Assembly: GCA_009829735.1 (NCBI GenBank)
Contig: CM020619.1
Coordinates: 12,639,777-12,703,776 of the forward strand
DNA: 64,000 nt
Direction of reading: 5' to 3'
Origin: Pyropia yezoensis
Taxonomy: Eukaryota; Rhodophyta; Bangiophyceae; Bangiales; Bangiaceae
Shown here: positions 39,137 to 51,771 of the stretch, one piece after another
Layout: every line of letters starts with the position of its first letter
How positions within the stretch are numbered: the first letter of the stretch is position 1
Program-made: the position numbers and the translations under genes
Notes under the pieces: generated by a model
What the model was told of the DNA's origin: nothing
Database searches by the model: none
Seen by the model: the letters and a program-made list of their open reading frames with translations, nothing else

Positions 39137-39415
39137 ATGACAGCGACACGCCCCCCAGCATCGCCCGCCATCCAGGTAGAGTATGTCGTTCCGTCTGCCA
39201 TTACAGACGGGACGGGCCTTGCCGACGCGGACGTGCCCGCCTCCCTCGCCGACGTGTTTGCCCGCTTCTCGGCGCGCCCCAGCTGGGAGGGCGTCGAAGG
39301 CAGCGGCGGCGACGACCCGGCAGCGGCAGACGGTGCCAGCGGTGGTGCGGCCGCGGCGGGTGGTGACGGTGGCACCGGCGGTGGGGCGGCCGCCGCGGGT
39401 GACAGCGACGATGAG

Positions 39416-39450
<35 letters not shown>

Positions 39451-40972
39451 CGGCCCCCCCGCAGACCCCCTGGCGGGCCTCAGCGAGCGCCGTCGCCGGC
39501 GCATGGCGCGGCCGTCGATTGCGGCGCTCAAGGCGCGTGTGGCGGTGCCGTCGGTGGTGGACCCGTGGGACGTGGCCTCCCCCGAGCCCGACCTGTTGGC
39601 GGCGCTCAAGGCAACGACGGTGCCCCCCCCCATTCCCGTGCCTGGCCACTGGCGCCAAAAGCGAAAGTACCTGCAGAACAAGCGGGGGCTGGCCAAGGCC
39701 CCCTTTGAGCTGCCCCCCTACGTGGCCGCGACGGGCATTGGCGGCCTCCGCGACGCGGCCGCCGACGCGGCGACGGAGAAGAGCATGAAGCGGATTGGGC
39801 GGGAGCGGATCCGGCCCAAGGTGGGCGCGGGGGGGGTGCCCGCCAAGGTCCTCCGCGACGCCTTCCTGGTGCACGCGACCAAGCCGCGGCTGACGCCCAT
39901 GGGGGACCTATACTATGAGCTCCGCGAGACAGAGGGCGGCGGCGGGGGCGACGGCGGCAGCGGCCGGCGGCCCGTCCCGGGGGAGCTGTCGGCCGACCTC
40001 CGCGCGGCGCTGGGCATGCCCCCCGACGGGGTGCACCCGCCCCCGTGGCTCCGCGCCATGCAGCAGTACGGGCCGCCGCCGGCGTACCCGACCCTCCGGC
40101 TGCCGGGTGTCAACGCGCCGCTGCCGCCAGGGGGGGTGTGGGGCTACGCCACGGGCGGGTGGGGGCGGCCGCCCCTCCACCCGGCGACGGGGCGCCCCCG
40201 CTGGGGGGGCACCCTGTCCGTTGGTGGCGCCGCGCCGGGCGCGCCCGCCGGCAAGGGGGACCCCGCCGCCGCGGTGGCGGCGGCAGCGGCGGCGGCGGCC
40301 GAGGCGGCGGTGGCGGCGGCCAAGGCACGCCGGTGGGGGGAGACGGTCCCAGACGACCCAGCCGACGGTGACCGGGAGGGGGGCGCCCCGGCGGGGGGGA
40401 CGGGCGGCGACGCCAATGGCGCCGCGACCGCCGCTGCGGCTGGCGCCTCTGCGGTGCCGCCGCCGCCGCCGCCGCCAGACTCGGAGGACGGGGCGGGCGC
40501 GGGCGCGGCTGGGGGGGCGGGGGCACCGCCGCCGCCGCCACCGCCGCCGCCGATGCCCCTGCCAGGCACCCCTTCTGGGCCGCTGGTGCAGCTGCGCAAG
40601 GGCGGGCCCACCGCCGCCGCGGCGGGGGCGGTGGAGGCAGACGCCGATGGGGCGGGCGGTGGCGGCGGCGGCGGCGACGGCGACGCCGCCCCCCACCCTC
40701 CGCCCCCCGCCTCGTCGCTCTACACCGTCCTCCCCGCGGTGGCGTCGCGCACCGCCGACGGTGCGCTGCTGGGCACCTCCCACGTGTACGCCGTTGGCGA
40801 CGCGGTCGCCCCGTCGGCGGCCGGGGGACCACCCGCGGGGCCCCCGCCGGGGGGGGCCGCCGAACGCCGCGCGGCGAGCCGCAAGCGCAAAGCCGATGAG
40901 GCTGCCGACGAGGCCGCCGCGCGGCAGGCGGCAGCCGCCGAGGCGGCGCGCCAAAAGTCATTCAAGTTTTGA
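39137..40972 (+). CDS. SF3B2: Splicing factor 3B subunit 2 (SAP145/Cus1)
   Basis: A 611-residue U2 snRNP component that binds SF3B4 and helps anchor U2 at the branch site. The conserved DUF382 and PSP regions are evident: VPSVVDPWDVASPEPDLLAALKA, PIPVPGHWRQKRKYLQNKRGLAKAPFELPPYVAATGI, RPKVGAGGVPAKVLRDAFLVHATKPRLTPMGDLYYE, then PGELSADLRAALGMPP, PPPWLRAMQQYGPPPAYPTLRLPGVNAPLP and GYATGGWGRPPLHPATGRPRWG. The C-terminal LYTVLP and GALLGTSHVYAV box and the FKF terminus match the human protein. The start is the first ATG after the Pro-rich leader. The gene is shorter than the human protein (about 895 residues), mostly at the N-terminus, and has Ala/Gly/Pro inserts. It is intronless here and convergent with the NRAMP gene. 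Confidence 0.95.
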
Positions 40973-41818
40973 TGGCGCCGCGGCGACGGCGGCGTGGCGC
41001 GAGCCGTTATTCGCGGCGCCACCCAGGCCAACGCGACACCCTGCCCCCCCCCAGCCACTCCCGCCCGCTCATCCTCTCCCTCGCTGCCCCACGCCAGCTG
41101 CCAAGGTAAAAATTTGGCTCACTGTAGAGCCACCATGACTCCCCAGTGAGCCCATTTCCCGTAGGGCTGACGCCCCCACCCTAGCTGCGAGTTGGAACTG
41201 GCGGCGAGGGGTCGTCACCGCCCAGTCGAGGACATCGAAGTTGGGAAGGCATGGTGGGAAAGGCACGCCTGGCACTCTCGTATGCACCCCACCCCTTCAC
41301 CCCCCCCGTCCGCCCGGGCCGGGCCGTCGCTGCGTGAGGAGATCCGGGGGGGGGGGGAACGAAGTGCAGGCACACCGCGACCGCCATGGGCACAAGAGAG
41401 GTCAGGGGCAACTGGGGGGTGACCGACGACGGGGAGGAAGGCGCCGCCACGCCCCCCCCCGGCCGCGCATGCCGTCGCGTGCGCAATCTGCCCCTCTGTG
41501 TGGTCACGGCGCCGGCAACGACCATGGCGGGCAGCCGCTGCCGCAACGACCGCACGTGGCGGTGGCGGTGGAAGCAGCCGCAGTCGCAACGGCAGCGGCA
41601 GCGTCGGTGACGGTGGCAGAGGCGCCCAAAGGCGCTCGCCCACCAGCCCGGCCGTCCCAACACCACAACGGCGACCATCCAGCGGCCCGGGCGACGCGTC
41701 GCCGGCCCCCCACGCCACGTCGGGCCAGCCGCCTCAACACCACGACGGGGCTACCACTCACCACCGCCGACAGGAAAAAATCGGGAAGGGCGCCAGCACG
41801 CCGCCGACCACCACCGTC
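40973..41818. other. Convergent 3' spacer
   Basis: About 850 bp separate the SF3B2 stop and the NRAMP stop. An imperfect inverted pair GTAAAAATTTGGCTCACTGT/ACTCCCCAGTGAGCCCATTT lies around 41105-41155 and could be a hairpin at the SF3B2 3' end. No gene was recognised. Confidence 0.4.
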
Positions 41819-44052
41819 TCACACGGCGCCGCCAGCCTCGCCTCGAGCCTCCCCACCATTGGCGGCCGACGGCCCTGTGCCATTGGCCCGCGGGAGCGCC
41901 TTACTCCGCCCGACTTCCCCCCCCCCCCCCCCCCCCCCCCCCGCCGCTGCCGCTGCCGCAGTGGCCACCCCCCGGGGCGGCGGTGGCTCATCGCCCAGGT
42001 CATCCTCATCGTCGTCGGTGATCACCGGCGCTGGTGCGGACGCGTCAACCGACGAGGCGCGGGCGTAGCGGGTGTGGACGTCCGTGTCGCGGCGGAAGGC
42101 GAGCCACGCCAAAAAGCCGAGCAGCGCGACGAGCGCCGGGATGGCCGTCAACCCCACCGCCACCCGCACGCCCAGCGGGGTAGCCGAAGAGCCGAGGAAG
42201 CCCACAAGAGCCTCGGCAACGAGCGCCACGTTGAGGGCAATGAGGAGGGCGGCGGCGGCCCAGCCGACGGCGGCCAGCCACCGCGGGGAGGCAGCGTCGC
42301 CCATGATCGCGCGGCTGCCAACGGCGCGCAGCAGGGGCACCACCGCAAATGGCAGCTGCAGGGAGAGCACCACCTGGCATGCGAGAAGCAGGTTGTACAC
42401 GCCTGCATCGCCCGCCGCGCCAATCACAAAGATGCTTGGCAGCAATGCCAGACAGCGGGTAGCGAGCCGCCGGATGAGCAGCGGCCCGTCAAGGCCGAGG
42501 AACCCAGACATGACGTACTGGCCGGCGAGGGTGCCCCCGAGGGTGCTGCTCTGTCCCGACGCGACGAGCGCAATGCCAAAGAGCGTCGACGCTACTGGCA
42601 CGCCCAAGACAGTGACCGTGTCGGTGGTGGCGAGCAGGTGGTAGGCCTGCTGGAGCGTCGTAACGACAATGCCGGCATCAAAAAAGCGGACCGCCACGAG
42701 CAGCACCGACGCGTTGATGAGCAGCGCTCCACACAGGGCAATGGTCGTGTCGATGAGGGCATAGGCAAGCTCCGCACGGATAAACGGGCGCGACGCGTGG
42801 ACGGGGAGCCTCTCGATGACGAGCGCTGATTGGAGGTACAGCTGTACGGTAAAATAAGGAGGGGAGGGGAGGGTGCACAAGGTGGACACGAGTGATAGGG
42901 GAAAGGATAAGACGACCCAAGCAGGTACACCACAACAGGCTACGGGCCGAGGGTTAGTTTGTGCACGCCACCGGCGGATGCCGCCATGACGCAGCTTGCT
43001 TTTTCAACCTGCTGGCGATGACACCCAGGGGTGGGCGACACGCACCAAGGAACGCACATGCAGCCCTCCTCACCCCTCCCACCCTGCCGCGTCACACATA
43101 CATTATGCGGCATGACCGTCGCGCCGACCATGGCGGTCGAGACAAGAAGTCCTCCCCGAGGAAGCCGCGGCACGAATGCCCCCACTGCCGCAGCGCGCCA
43201 GTCCGGCGCCTCCAGAAAGAGCTCCGCGACAAAGCATGAGCTCAGCAGCCCAAGGAGCACAAAGGTGGCAACCTCGACGGTACGAAGGCCGGCGCCCCCC
43301 CCGCCAGCGCCACCCCCCTCCCCGCCGCTCACCCCCAGCAGCAGCAGCGTGTCGGCAAAAGTCGCCACACACCCCACCAGCAGGGGTACCCGGAAGAGGA
43401 GGTTGAGGCCAATCGCCGTGCCAAGCACCTCGGTCAGGTCCGTAGCAATAACGGCCACCTCAGCGGCCGCCCAGAGGCCCAGGTTGATCCCCCGCGGGTA
43501 CTCGCTGCGGCACGCCTCGGCAAGGTGTGTGCGCGACGCAATGCCCAGGCGGGCAGAGAGCGTCTGCAGCAGAATGGCGAGGCCGTTGGACGCGACGAGC
43601 ACCCACAGGAGGGCGTAGCCAAACCGGCTGCCCGCCTCCACGTTGGTAGACAGGTTCCCTGGGTCGAGGAAGCCCACTGCCACAATAAACGCGGGGCCCA
43701 GGTGGGACAGCACCCCGCGAAGAGTGATGGGCACCGCCTCTGGGGGGGGGGGCGCCCGCGGCACGTACGATACAGAGGGGGACAGGGCGGGAGCCGAGGG
43801 AGCGGGGCGAGGGGGGGGGGCGGCGTCGGCGGTGGCGGTGGTAAAGAAGGGGCCCGCCCCGCCGCCCACCGCCCACCCGGCTGCACCGCGGGCGGCTGCC
43901 CCCGCTGGTGGCGGACTGCCCGGCCGTGGCGCGCCGGCGTGGATGTCCATGGAAAAGGGCGAGTCAAAGTCGCCGTCAAAGTCGCCGCCGCCGACGCCGT
44001 TGCCGACGCCGTTGCCGACGCCGTCGCCGACGCCGCCGCCCGCGGGCGCCAT
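41819..44052 (-). CDS. NRAMP divalent metal transporter, two exons
   Basis: A 657-residue proton-coupled Mn2+/Fe2+ transporter. Exon 1 runs 44052-43102 and exon 2 runs 42841-41819, with a 260-bp GT-AG intron between (GTATGT...CAG, phase 0). Joining them restores an unbroken NRAMP core. TM1 has the metal-binding DPGN (VGFLDPGNLSTNVEAG). TM6 has MPHN, and the intron falls directly after it, with LYLQSALV beginning exon 2. The signature SGQSSTLGGTLAGQYVMSGFL is in exon 2. About eleven hydrophobic segments are visible. The N-terminal ~100 residues are Gly/Asp-rich and the C-terminal tail is acidic then Ala/Gly-rich. The start is the first ATG of an open frame with GCGCC context. Localisation (plasma membrane or vacuole) cannot be told. 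With the CDF gene it is the second metal transporter in the window. Confidence 0.93.
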
Positions 44053-47000
44053 GGCAGTTTAGTGGCAGGAAGGTGGGTGGAGAGCGTCAAAGTCTGGGGG
44101 GGGGGGAAGCTAGGAGGAGAAGGGGCGACCCTGATAGGAGTGGGGGAAGGTGTAGAGGGGAGGGGAGAGGAGTAGGGAAGCGAAAACGGGGGTGGGGAGG
44201 GCGCGTCCAACGCCTGCGCCAGCCCGGTGGTGGGAGGCAGAGACGTCCCGTTCAGACGCACCTCGACATCAATCGCTGACACTTTCAATCTGATGGAAGC
44301 AGACTTGGTTAGTTCTGCACAGTAAGCAAGAAATATTGTCTGTCTTTACGTGTGACTTTTTGTTGCGCCGTATGTACTGACATGTCACTCCCGCTGGGTC
44401 GTCCACTGCAGTACGGTAGCCTATGCTCACCGCGGACATTGCTGTACAAATTTAGACAACCTGTTCAGATCCATGAAACCACTGTCCCACACCTCGGGAT
44501 TCAGGACGAGCCATTTGAAGACGAGAGCCGCGCTTTTGGCATCCCTGCGTGCGTGCCCGGTGTTTTTGTGCCGTTCCTGCTCATTTATTTACCGGGCGAG
44601 ATCCTCTCCTGCCACCCCCAGAGTGCCTGTGTCTGCGTTTTCCCAGCGCTACATACATACATGTGTATTCGTAGCACAGCGTTACGTGCTCTTGCTCTAG
44701 GTGGTCTGGGTTGAAGCCGTGTCCGTTTGGGTGAGCACTTCTTGCTGTGCACACATCCTGCCTGTTTGAGTGAGCACTCTCTGCTGGGCTACACATCCCA
44801 GGGTGCTCTTCCAGGCCGTGTGTGTCGCTGGGTACACAAAGTGTACTACAAGTTTTGTGGAAGGCGCGCAAAGCGGCCAACGCCAAGACGCAGGACCGCT
44901 CTGGCCGTCTCCGCGAAGTGAAAACAGGGCGCACCTGTGACCCCGGCCATCCGCGGCGGTAGTGGTGGTGGCACAAGCCCCCACCGCCCTTGGTCGTCAA
45001 GGACCCCGCGTTCCTCTCGCCCCTCCCCCCCCCCCCACTCTTGCCGCTGCTGCTCCCTGGTCGTAGGTGCGGCCCTCCGCCCTGCCCAACTCCCCAACCT
45101 GCTACCCTCGTCCCTGCGCCCCACCCGACCTCCCCCCCTTCCCTCCCAGTTGCCCACCATTCCCTGCGTCTGCCCGTTGGCGACGCCCCCCCATGCACCA
45201 CTGCATCCCTCTTACTGCCCACCGCCACGTCCGACGCGGCCCACCACATCCCTGGTGAGCCTTCCGGCGCCATTGCTCCCAGTATGCCACAGCGCCCCTG
45301 CGGGCGGGTGGGCCACTGGTAGCTGCAAGACGGAAGAAGGGAGCGGGACCCCGTGTGGGGCGATGAAGAAGCGGCCTGGGAAGCCCAACCCGAGGCGCGC
45401 CCTCATTCACGAGCACGGCAGACCGGGTGGGGCCCAGAAGAACAAGGGAACGAGAAGGAAAAACGGCAAAGGCGGCAGAGGCACGGCCACCCGGTCAGCC
45501 AAAGGGCTGGTGGCGGGGCACAGGGGGACGGCCAGGGGAGTACAGTGTATCGGCGGTGGACCCACCGCACGGCAACGCGGAGCATGCCGATTCCGCCCTC
45601 CCCGCACGGCCAAGTCCCCGCTGGTACACAGCCCACGGCACCACCGGCCCATCCACCACAGTGACACACACACAGCTGTGTGCGCGGGGGGGGGCGTGGC
45701 CGCGTCTGCGGATCATCCCATGATGGGGGGGTGATGGCAGGCGCGCCCGGTGCGGCGAGGAAACGGCCAACGCGCCCGTTGTCGTGGCGCGCGCTGTGGC
45801 CGGCGCTGCCACGCACACCCCCCACCGGCGGGTGCATTATCCGTAGAGCACCCTATCGCCATGATGGCAGGCGCAGGTGGGCGCCGGGACGCTGCCACGC
45901 CGCCCGCGTCCCGGCCAAGACGACACATCCAACAGTGCGGCTGTGGGGAGGGGAGAGTCCCCGGGGAGCTGTGGAAGGGGCGAGGACCGCGGTGGTCCAG
46001 GCCGCCCCCCTCCCCTCCCCCGACGAGGACAGCCGCCACCCCTGGGAGTGGCTGCGTGTGTGCTGGCTGTCGGACGCGACCGCAAGACACGAACGGGGCG
46101 CGCATGGAGACGGGGCGTGGAGGAGCGCGGGGGGGGTGACATATTTACGCTCTGGCCGTTTGTCCCACAGAGTGTGGCGGGGTGTGCACCCAGGTCACGG
46201 TCCTTGTGTGTGTGGGAGGAGACGATGCCTGGGGGGGGGGGGGGGGTCGGGTCCTGGTCAACGGCAGCCGTCCTGGCGGTGCGCTGTCCCAGTCTGGCAA
46301 CTGGGCCGTTTTTCAAAGAAAGACCCGCCTACGTTTCAGGTTTACCTCTCATGGCAGGCAGTATATACAGTACAGTGAGAGACGAACCACAAGTCCGTGG
46401 CTCACCCGGAGCGCCAGCCGCAAACAACGTTGAGGCGTTTGCCGTCTCACGACTTGTTGCTGACAGCGTGCGGCTCTCATTGGGCGGGACCAGCCTCGCC
46501 AGAGAAACATACCAACGAGAGTCGATGCTCGATTTCAAACGGGGGAGATGGGGGGTCGGCGGCCGTCTGAGCCTTGCATGGAGATCTGGGACGCGCGTTG
46601 GCGGCAGCACTCGACGCCGCCATCCCCGTCCGTGTCGGTGGAGAGGCGGACACAGGGAACGTGTGCGCCGCTGCACCGAACAGTGCGAGAACAGTGGCGT
46701 TTTGCGACATTTTACCAATTGGGGTTTTGGTGGAAGATCATCATGATGAGGGGAGCACGGTCGCCCGGGCGTGCCGAGCCCCGTCTGCGGCTTGATTGGA
46801 CGCCAATGGCTGCCTCCGTCACTACCGCCGGCTGTGTTTTCTGCGGTCAGCATCGCGGATGGAAGGCTCTGGTTGGAACGTGTGGACGCGTTGCCGAGAG
46901 AAATCCAGAATACACACGAATGACCGAGCGGTCGTCACGCCGTGAGTGGCGGTCATCTGTCTGATCAAAGTTTGACTTCTGGATGCGCCTGCCGGTCGTC

Positions 47001-48681
47001 GTGTGACCGTTTTCCGCCGCACCCCCTTCCACTGCCATCCCCATTCTCCATTCGGCGTTGGAGGGCTCCACTGTAAACTGGCGACCCCTGCTCTGCAGTT
47101 ACATTGCGCACAGCGGCCCTTGCACCATGCGCCGTGCACCGGTCGTATACCGGTCAGAGTCACGCCTGCCAGCGAGGACCCCTCGCAACGAGATGCCGAT
47201 GGCCGTGCTGGCCAGCGCGCCGACACCGCTCCCCCTGTGCTGGAGGAGGGCGCTTTCTGCCTCGCTGGGCCGCTTGCTTCCAGTGTCGTTTTTGGCGGCC
47301 GTCGCCTCGTGCGGTCGAATTTGGGACAAAACGACCGTCGTGGCGCAGAGTTTGAACGCGCTGGAAGGGGGCCCACGGCTTGCTGGGCGCCGCGTGGCAG
47401 GTGGGTTCGTCACGCACCTGATAGGAGGGGTGAGGATGGGAGGCGAGAAGGGGCGGCCCCACTGAAGGCAGTGCCGGTCGGCGGCGGCTTGACGGCCCCA
47501 GGGACCGGCGGCTCATCAGGTGCAGAGTCTTGGCCCGACTCCTCGCTGCTGCTATGAAGGACGGACCCCCCTCTGTGGAGCTTTTTTTCACAGCGCATTT
47601 CACTCCCAGGCCGGTTCGAGCGCGCTGTCCCCTCCGCCCCCCCCCCCTCCCTCCCAACAGGCCGCTGTCACACCAATCGTGTCGGCCGCATGACACTGGA
47701 GGGGCCCCCAGAAGGCGATTGGGTGGGGCTGGCACGCGCGTGTGCAGGGATTGGGTGGGCGTGGCCAGCCGGGCGGGTGGGAGGGGAAGGAGGCACGCGC
47801 CACTCCACGGAAACGCCCGCCCGCGCCCGCCCCCCTCGGGGTCTGCCCTGCCGCCGCTCTGCCCAGCCCATTGGAGTGGCCGTTCTGCCACACGCAGCCC
47901 ACACCCCCACCCCGCTGCTGTACGCGGCCCCTGCTGTGGGCGTTTTACGCTGGCGCCGTGGCCCCGCAGCGGACGCGTCGGGGGGCCACTGGCCGGGATA
48001 CATACACACGTCACACCCCTGCCACAGGGGGCCGGCCTACGGTGCTTTTTCCGCCACCGCCACCGTCCCCCCCTTGCCATCCTGCCTGCTCGGCTGCTGT
48101 TGCCAGTGTCCCGGCGTCGGCGACGCACCCCGGCCCCCCCGTTTGCCAAGCGCGTGTGGCCGCGCGTCGCGGCTGGGTGGCAGGGGGGGGTCCGCGCGCG
48201 GCGTGTGGGATTGGCGTGTTCGCGGCGGACCATAGGGGGGCACGCGGCGGCGCGCGGCGTGGCCAGGGCGTGGTCGCGTTAATAACAATCAACGGCCGCG
48301 CGCGGTGCAGGTGACTGACGGGGAGCGCGCGTACCGCCTGCAATAAGCCTCCTACTCCACCACCGCGGCAGCTCCGCGGCGTAGAGACTGGGCTTTATTT
48401 ACGGCCGTCGCCAACGCCTGCGCCACCCACTTCCGCTACCCATCTTTGTCGACGGCTGCGGGCACGCGGGCCACTCCCCACCCGTCCTCGCAGTCTGTCC
48501 CTGCCACACCCCTACCCCGGCTTCATCCTATAGACCTACAACCGCTATCTTCCTCCTGTTCGTAGCACGTCCTCGCTGATTGTGCAAGTGCTTGTTCCAC
48601 CGGGCTCTCCCTCTCCCTCCTCCCTACCGTGTAGCGCCGTTCCCCACTACACCGCCCCCACCCTCCCCTCCCCCTCCCACG
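44053..48681. other. 4.6-kb gene-poor region
   Basis: No protein I can support lies between the divergent NRAMP and HAD-like genes. Open frames of up to 357 codons are present on both strands but give Pro/Arg/Gly/Cys-rich products without recognisable domains, and several overlap antisense to one another. Composition alternates between C-rich tracts (45000-45200) and more mixed sequence (46100-47100). A two-copy 39-bp repeat lies at 44725-44802. Small exons or non-coding RNA cannot be excluded. Confidence 0.5.
44725..44802. repeat. Two-copy 39-bp direct repeat
   Basis: GTTTGGGTGAGCACTTCTTG at 44725 and GTTTGAGTGAGCACTCTCTG at 44764 open two adjacent units, both containing ACACATCC, with roughly 80% identity. 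Confidence 0.6.
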
Positions 48682-49434
48682 ATGGCGTGTGTCGACGCCG
48701 CCACGGCTGTGCCGGTGTCTGACTCTCCCCTCCTGGCCGAAGGCGAGCCAAGAGAAGCGTACGCGACGCATGCGCCTGCTCCTCTCCCGGAGGTCTGCTC
48801 GAAAGACAGCACCTCCTTCCTCATTGATTTTGATGACTGCCTTTTTCCCACGTCGGCGCTCGCAAGCGGCGCTGGGGGTGTCCTCCATTCGTTGCGGTTG
48901 GGGGCATCGCCGGCGGTGTTGCCACCAGGATTGGGGGCGGCGTTGGCCAGCCTTGATGCTGCTGCTGTGCGGGCGTTGAGCCACTCGGTGGCCGCGGCCG
49001 CCGATGGGGCGGTTGTGATTGTCACCAACTCGGCGCTCGGGTGGGTCAAGGCGGCGACCACCGCGCTGCTTCCCAGGCTGGCGGAGTACATTGCCGCGGC
49101 GCGCATCCCGGTCGTGTCGGCACGGCACGCATATGGCGCGCGCTTCCCCACCGACGTGGGACAATGGAAGGTGCACGCCTTCCACGATCAGATGCGGCGG
49201 CTCTACCCCGCGTGGCGGGGAGCCAACGTGCTGGCGCTGGGCGACGGCATGGCCGATCTCACCGCCGCCACGGATGCGTGCGCTTCGATGAGCCACACTT
49301 ACGTGAAGGGCGTCAAGTTCTTGGGCGCCCCGTCGGTGGCGCAGCTGGACCGGCAGCTCGGGGTGTTTGTGGAGAACTTGCCGGTGCTCGTCGAGTACGC
49401 CGCATCCTTTCGGGTGTGCATGGCCGCCTCGTGA
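48682..49434 (+). CDS. HAD-like hydrolase
   Basis: A 250-residue protein of the haloacid dehalogenase superfamily, probably a soluble phosphatase. Motif I is FLIDFDDCLFPT with Asp49 and Asp51. Motif II is VIVTNSALGWV (Thr115). A motif III Lys lies in QWKVHAF (Lys163). Motif IV is ALGDGMADLTAA (Asp188, Asp192), a strong Mg2+ site. SARHAYGARFPTDVGQWK resembles a eukaryotic algal and oomycete HAD subgroup that I remember only loosely, so the substrate is not assigned. The start is the first ATG after a C-rich leader (CACGATGG). No transit peptide is obvious. The gene is intronless and complete. It is followed 2.3 kb later by the Lhcr gene on the same strand. Confidence 0.8.
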   Translation: MACVDAATAVPVSDSPLLAEGEPREAYATHAPAPLPEVCSKDSTSFLIDFDDCLFPTSALASGAGGVLHSLRLGASPAVLPPGLGAALASLDAAAVRALSHSVAAAADGAVVIVTNSALGWVKAATTALLPRLAEYIAAARIPVVSARHAYGARFPTDVGQWKVHAFHDQMRRLYPAWRGANVLALGDGMADLTAATDACASMSHTYVKGVKFLGAPSVAQLDRQLGVFVENLPVLVEYAASFRVCMAAS

Positions 49435-51771
49435 GCATCCGACGTTGCTGTTCCCATCTATTCCCCACCATCTATTCCCCCCTTTTTTGTTTTGTTATCT
49501 CTCGTCTCGCTTCCAGCAGCTATGCGCTACTGGGACGGCCTTTGGAGGACGGTGCTTTGTGTACAGGCACGGATTGGGAAGGGCAAACTTGGGGTGTGCC
49601 GCCTTGTGGTGCGTAGGAGTCTCCCCGATAAAGAGAAAGTGCCATCTGCCATCGACTGTTTCACGTTCTGTACCAGAGCTCCGCGCGGGGGGTCGTGGTC
49701 CGCGTCAACCGCGGTCGTAACTCTGGGGCGTGAACTGGTGTGGGGATGTCCTCCCCAGGAAACACCCCTTGGGGCTGATGGGATTTTAATCCGATGTGGT
49801 ACCTACCCCACCGCGAATGAGTACTGTACAGTATCAAGGAGCGGAAAAGGAGGCGTCGGACAGATGTTCCATACCAGTGACCGTCAGAGAGAAATCACCG
49901 CGCTCTGGTTGGGAAGTGCACCGTGCGGCCGTCCAGGTGCCCGAGCAAAACCGTTAGCCGGCTGGAAACGCGAGCGAGGGCAACCGAAAGTGCGTACAGC
50001 ACCGCATCTCGTTCGCGTTGGCGGTGACCGAGCTTCGAGCCAAAGCTGTCGGCGACCAAGGTCCTTGCGCTGGCCGCCGACCAAGCTCAACGCACAGGCC
50101 GCCACTCGGACACTGTTGGCTTCGCCACCATGCCATGCTCGAGAGGTCCGTGCAGTCAACTGTCGTCCCGGTGCTGGCACACCACACGCTTGGCCAATTT
50201 TTGACACCCGCGACCACAGCGGGGAATAAATATGTTGGAAGTCGAGAGGGGGTCCACACGTGAGTACAGTATTTAGTGTCCGCGACGTTGCTGTACCGTC
50301 GCCGCCAGCGCCGTCGTTGCTGTTGAAACCGTCGTCGCTACCATCGTCCCGACGAATGTCGTCGATGCCCTGCCCATGGCGCGCCAGTATGTATCTGGAC
50401 GGCTCACCCGTCGCTGCTTCCTCCAACGCGAACGCCGCGAATGCGCCCTTGGTGAGTGGCATTGGCTGACGAGGCAGCGACAGCGTCGGCCGCGGTCACG
50501 TTTCTTGCCACTCACGCCGGCCTGGCTCTGCCCAGGGACCGTCGCTCTACGAAGACGGGCGCTCAGGGACAGCTGCCCTTGTCGACGTCAGCAGTGCACC
50601 TCGCCCCGTCGTGCGCGCTCTGCCAACAACAGCGCGGCCAAACTACTCACCTGTGTCGATCTTGCTGCGGAGGCCCCGTCGGGGGTCGACGGTCAATGTT
50701 TGGCCGCCAGCTGATAATACGGCGAACGGGCCGCGTCAATCCTGGCGGCTACTAGAGGTGGTGCGGCGGAGAGTTGAGCTCGCTTTGCGTCCACCCCAAC
50801 CGTTTTTCCATCAAGAAATACACGTGCTACAGCTTGCATCAGCCCGTGTACTTGGACATGAACGTCCGCATGCAGGGGGAGCGTTGAGCTGGCCCTCACC
50901 CACAATGTCCCGCGCGTGCCCAGCAGGACGACTGAACGACGTACATGTACGTTAGGCTGCGTGTTACCTAGATTAAAACTCGGTTTGCAAGAGAAACAAA
51001 GCCTGGACGCGTGCACCGGACCAGTGAGTGCGGTGACTGTGGAGTGCGCAGGCACACACCTGTCCGGGTACGCTGGATGCAAGAAGAACGGCATGTCATT
51101 ATGACCTATATAAATGCACAACGACAGCGGCCGCTAGCTCGTCTGGTCAGGGAGCTTGGCCGTGCATCGTCGGCCGGCGGGACCCAGAAAAAAACTCAGA
51201 TATTGTTGTCCACCACATTGTTTTGGGGTGCCACTTTTGTGGTGGACCAGTCTCAGCGGGCTCAACACCACAGGGCCGGCCCCGCAGCCCAAGCGTTGCC
51301 CCGCTGCAGGTGGGTGGACCAGCGTCCGTGCCGGTTGGCGCCGGGCCACCCCGTGATCTCCGCTGCAGCTCGGACCCGAGGCGCACCCCGCCGCCGCCGC
51401 ACGCACACCGCAGGATGGGCGCGCGCCCGCGGCCCGCAATCGGCACGGCTTCGGTCCGCGGCGCTCGGGGTGTGCTGTCGTCACGGGAGCTCGAGGAGGG
51501 GCTGCCGGATTGCCCAGGAGGGGGTCCGCACACAGGCCTCGCCCACTCCTCGCAGGCGGGGGACACGCTCAGCTCAGTCGCCGAGCCTTTCTGGTCACAC
51601 CCCCGTAGAAGAAGCCTCCGCCCCGATCCACCCTCCTCTGCCCCGCCACCATCGCCTCCACGCTCCTTGCCGCTCTCTGCTCTCCCTCGCATTCCGCCTC
51701 TACTCCCAACGTCGATCACTGCTCCTCTTCCCCCACCCCCACCTTTTCTTCCCCCACCGCACGTTGCAGCC
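49435..51771. other. Upstream region of the Lhcr gene, no supported gene
   Basis: In this 2.3-kb region the open frames on either strand are short or composition-driven. A near-palindromic GTACTGTACAGTAT lies at about 49822-49835. Bases just before 51772 are C/T-rich, as in the other 5' leaders of this window. Confidence 0.45.
51107..51114 (+). promoter_or_regulatory. Putative TATA box of the Lhcr gene
   Basis: TATATAAA within ATGACCTATATAAATGCACA is the best TATA match upstream of the light-harvesting gene. It is about 660 bp from the ATG, which would imply a long or spliced 5' leader. Confidence 0.4.

Noticed and set aside
47160..48233. A 357-codon - strand frame and overlapping + strand frames in the 44-48.7 kb gap
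   Set aside because: Products are rich in Arg/Pro/Gly/Cys without domains and overlap antisense to one another; coding cannot be supported.
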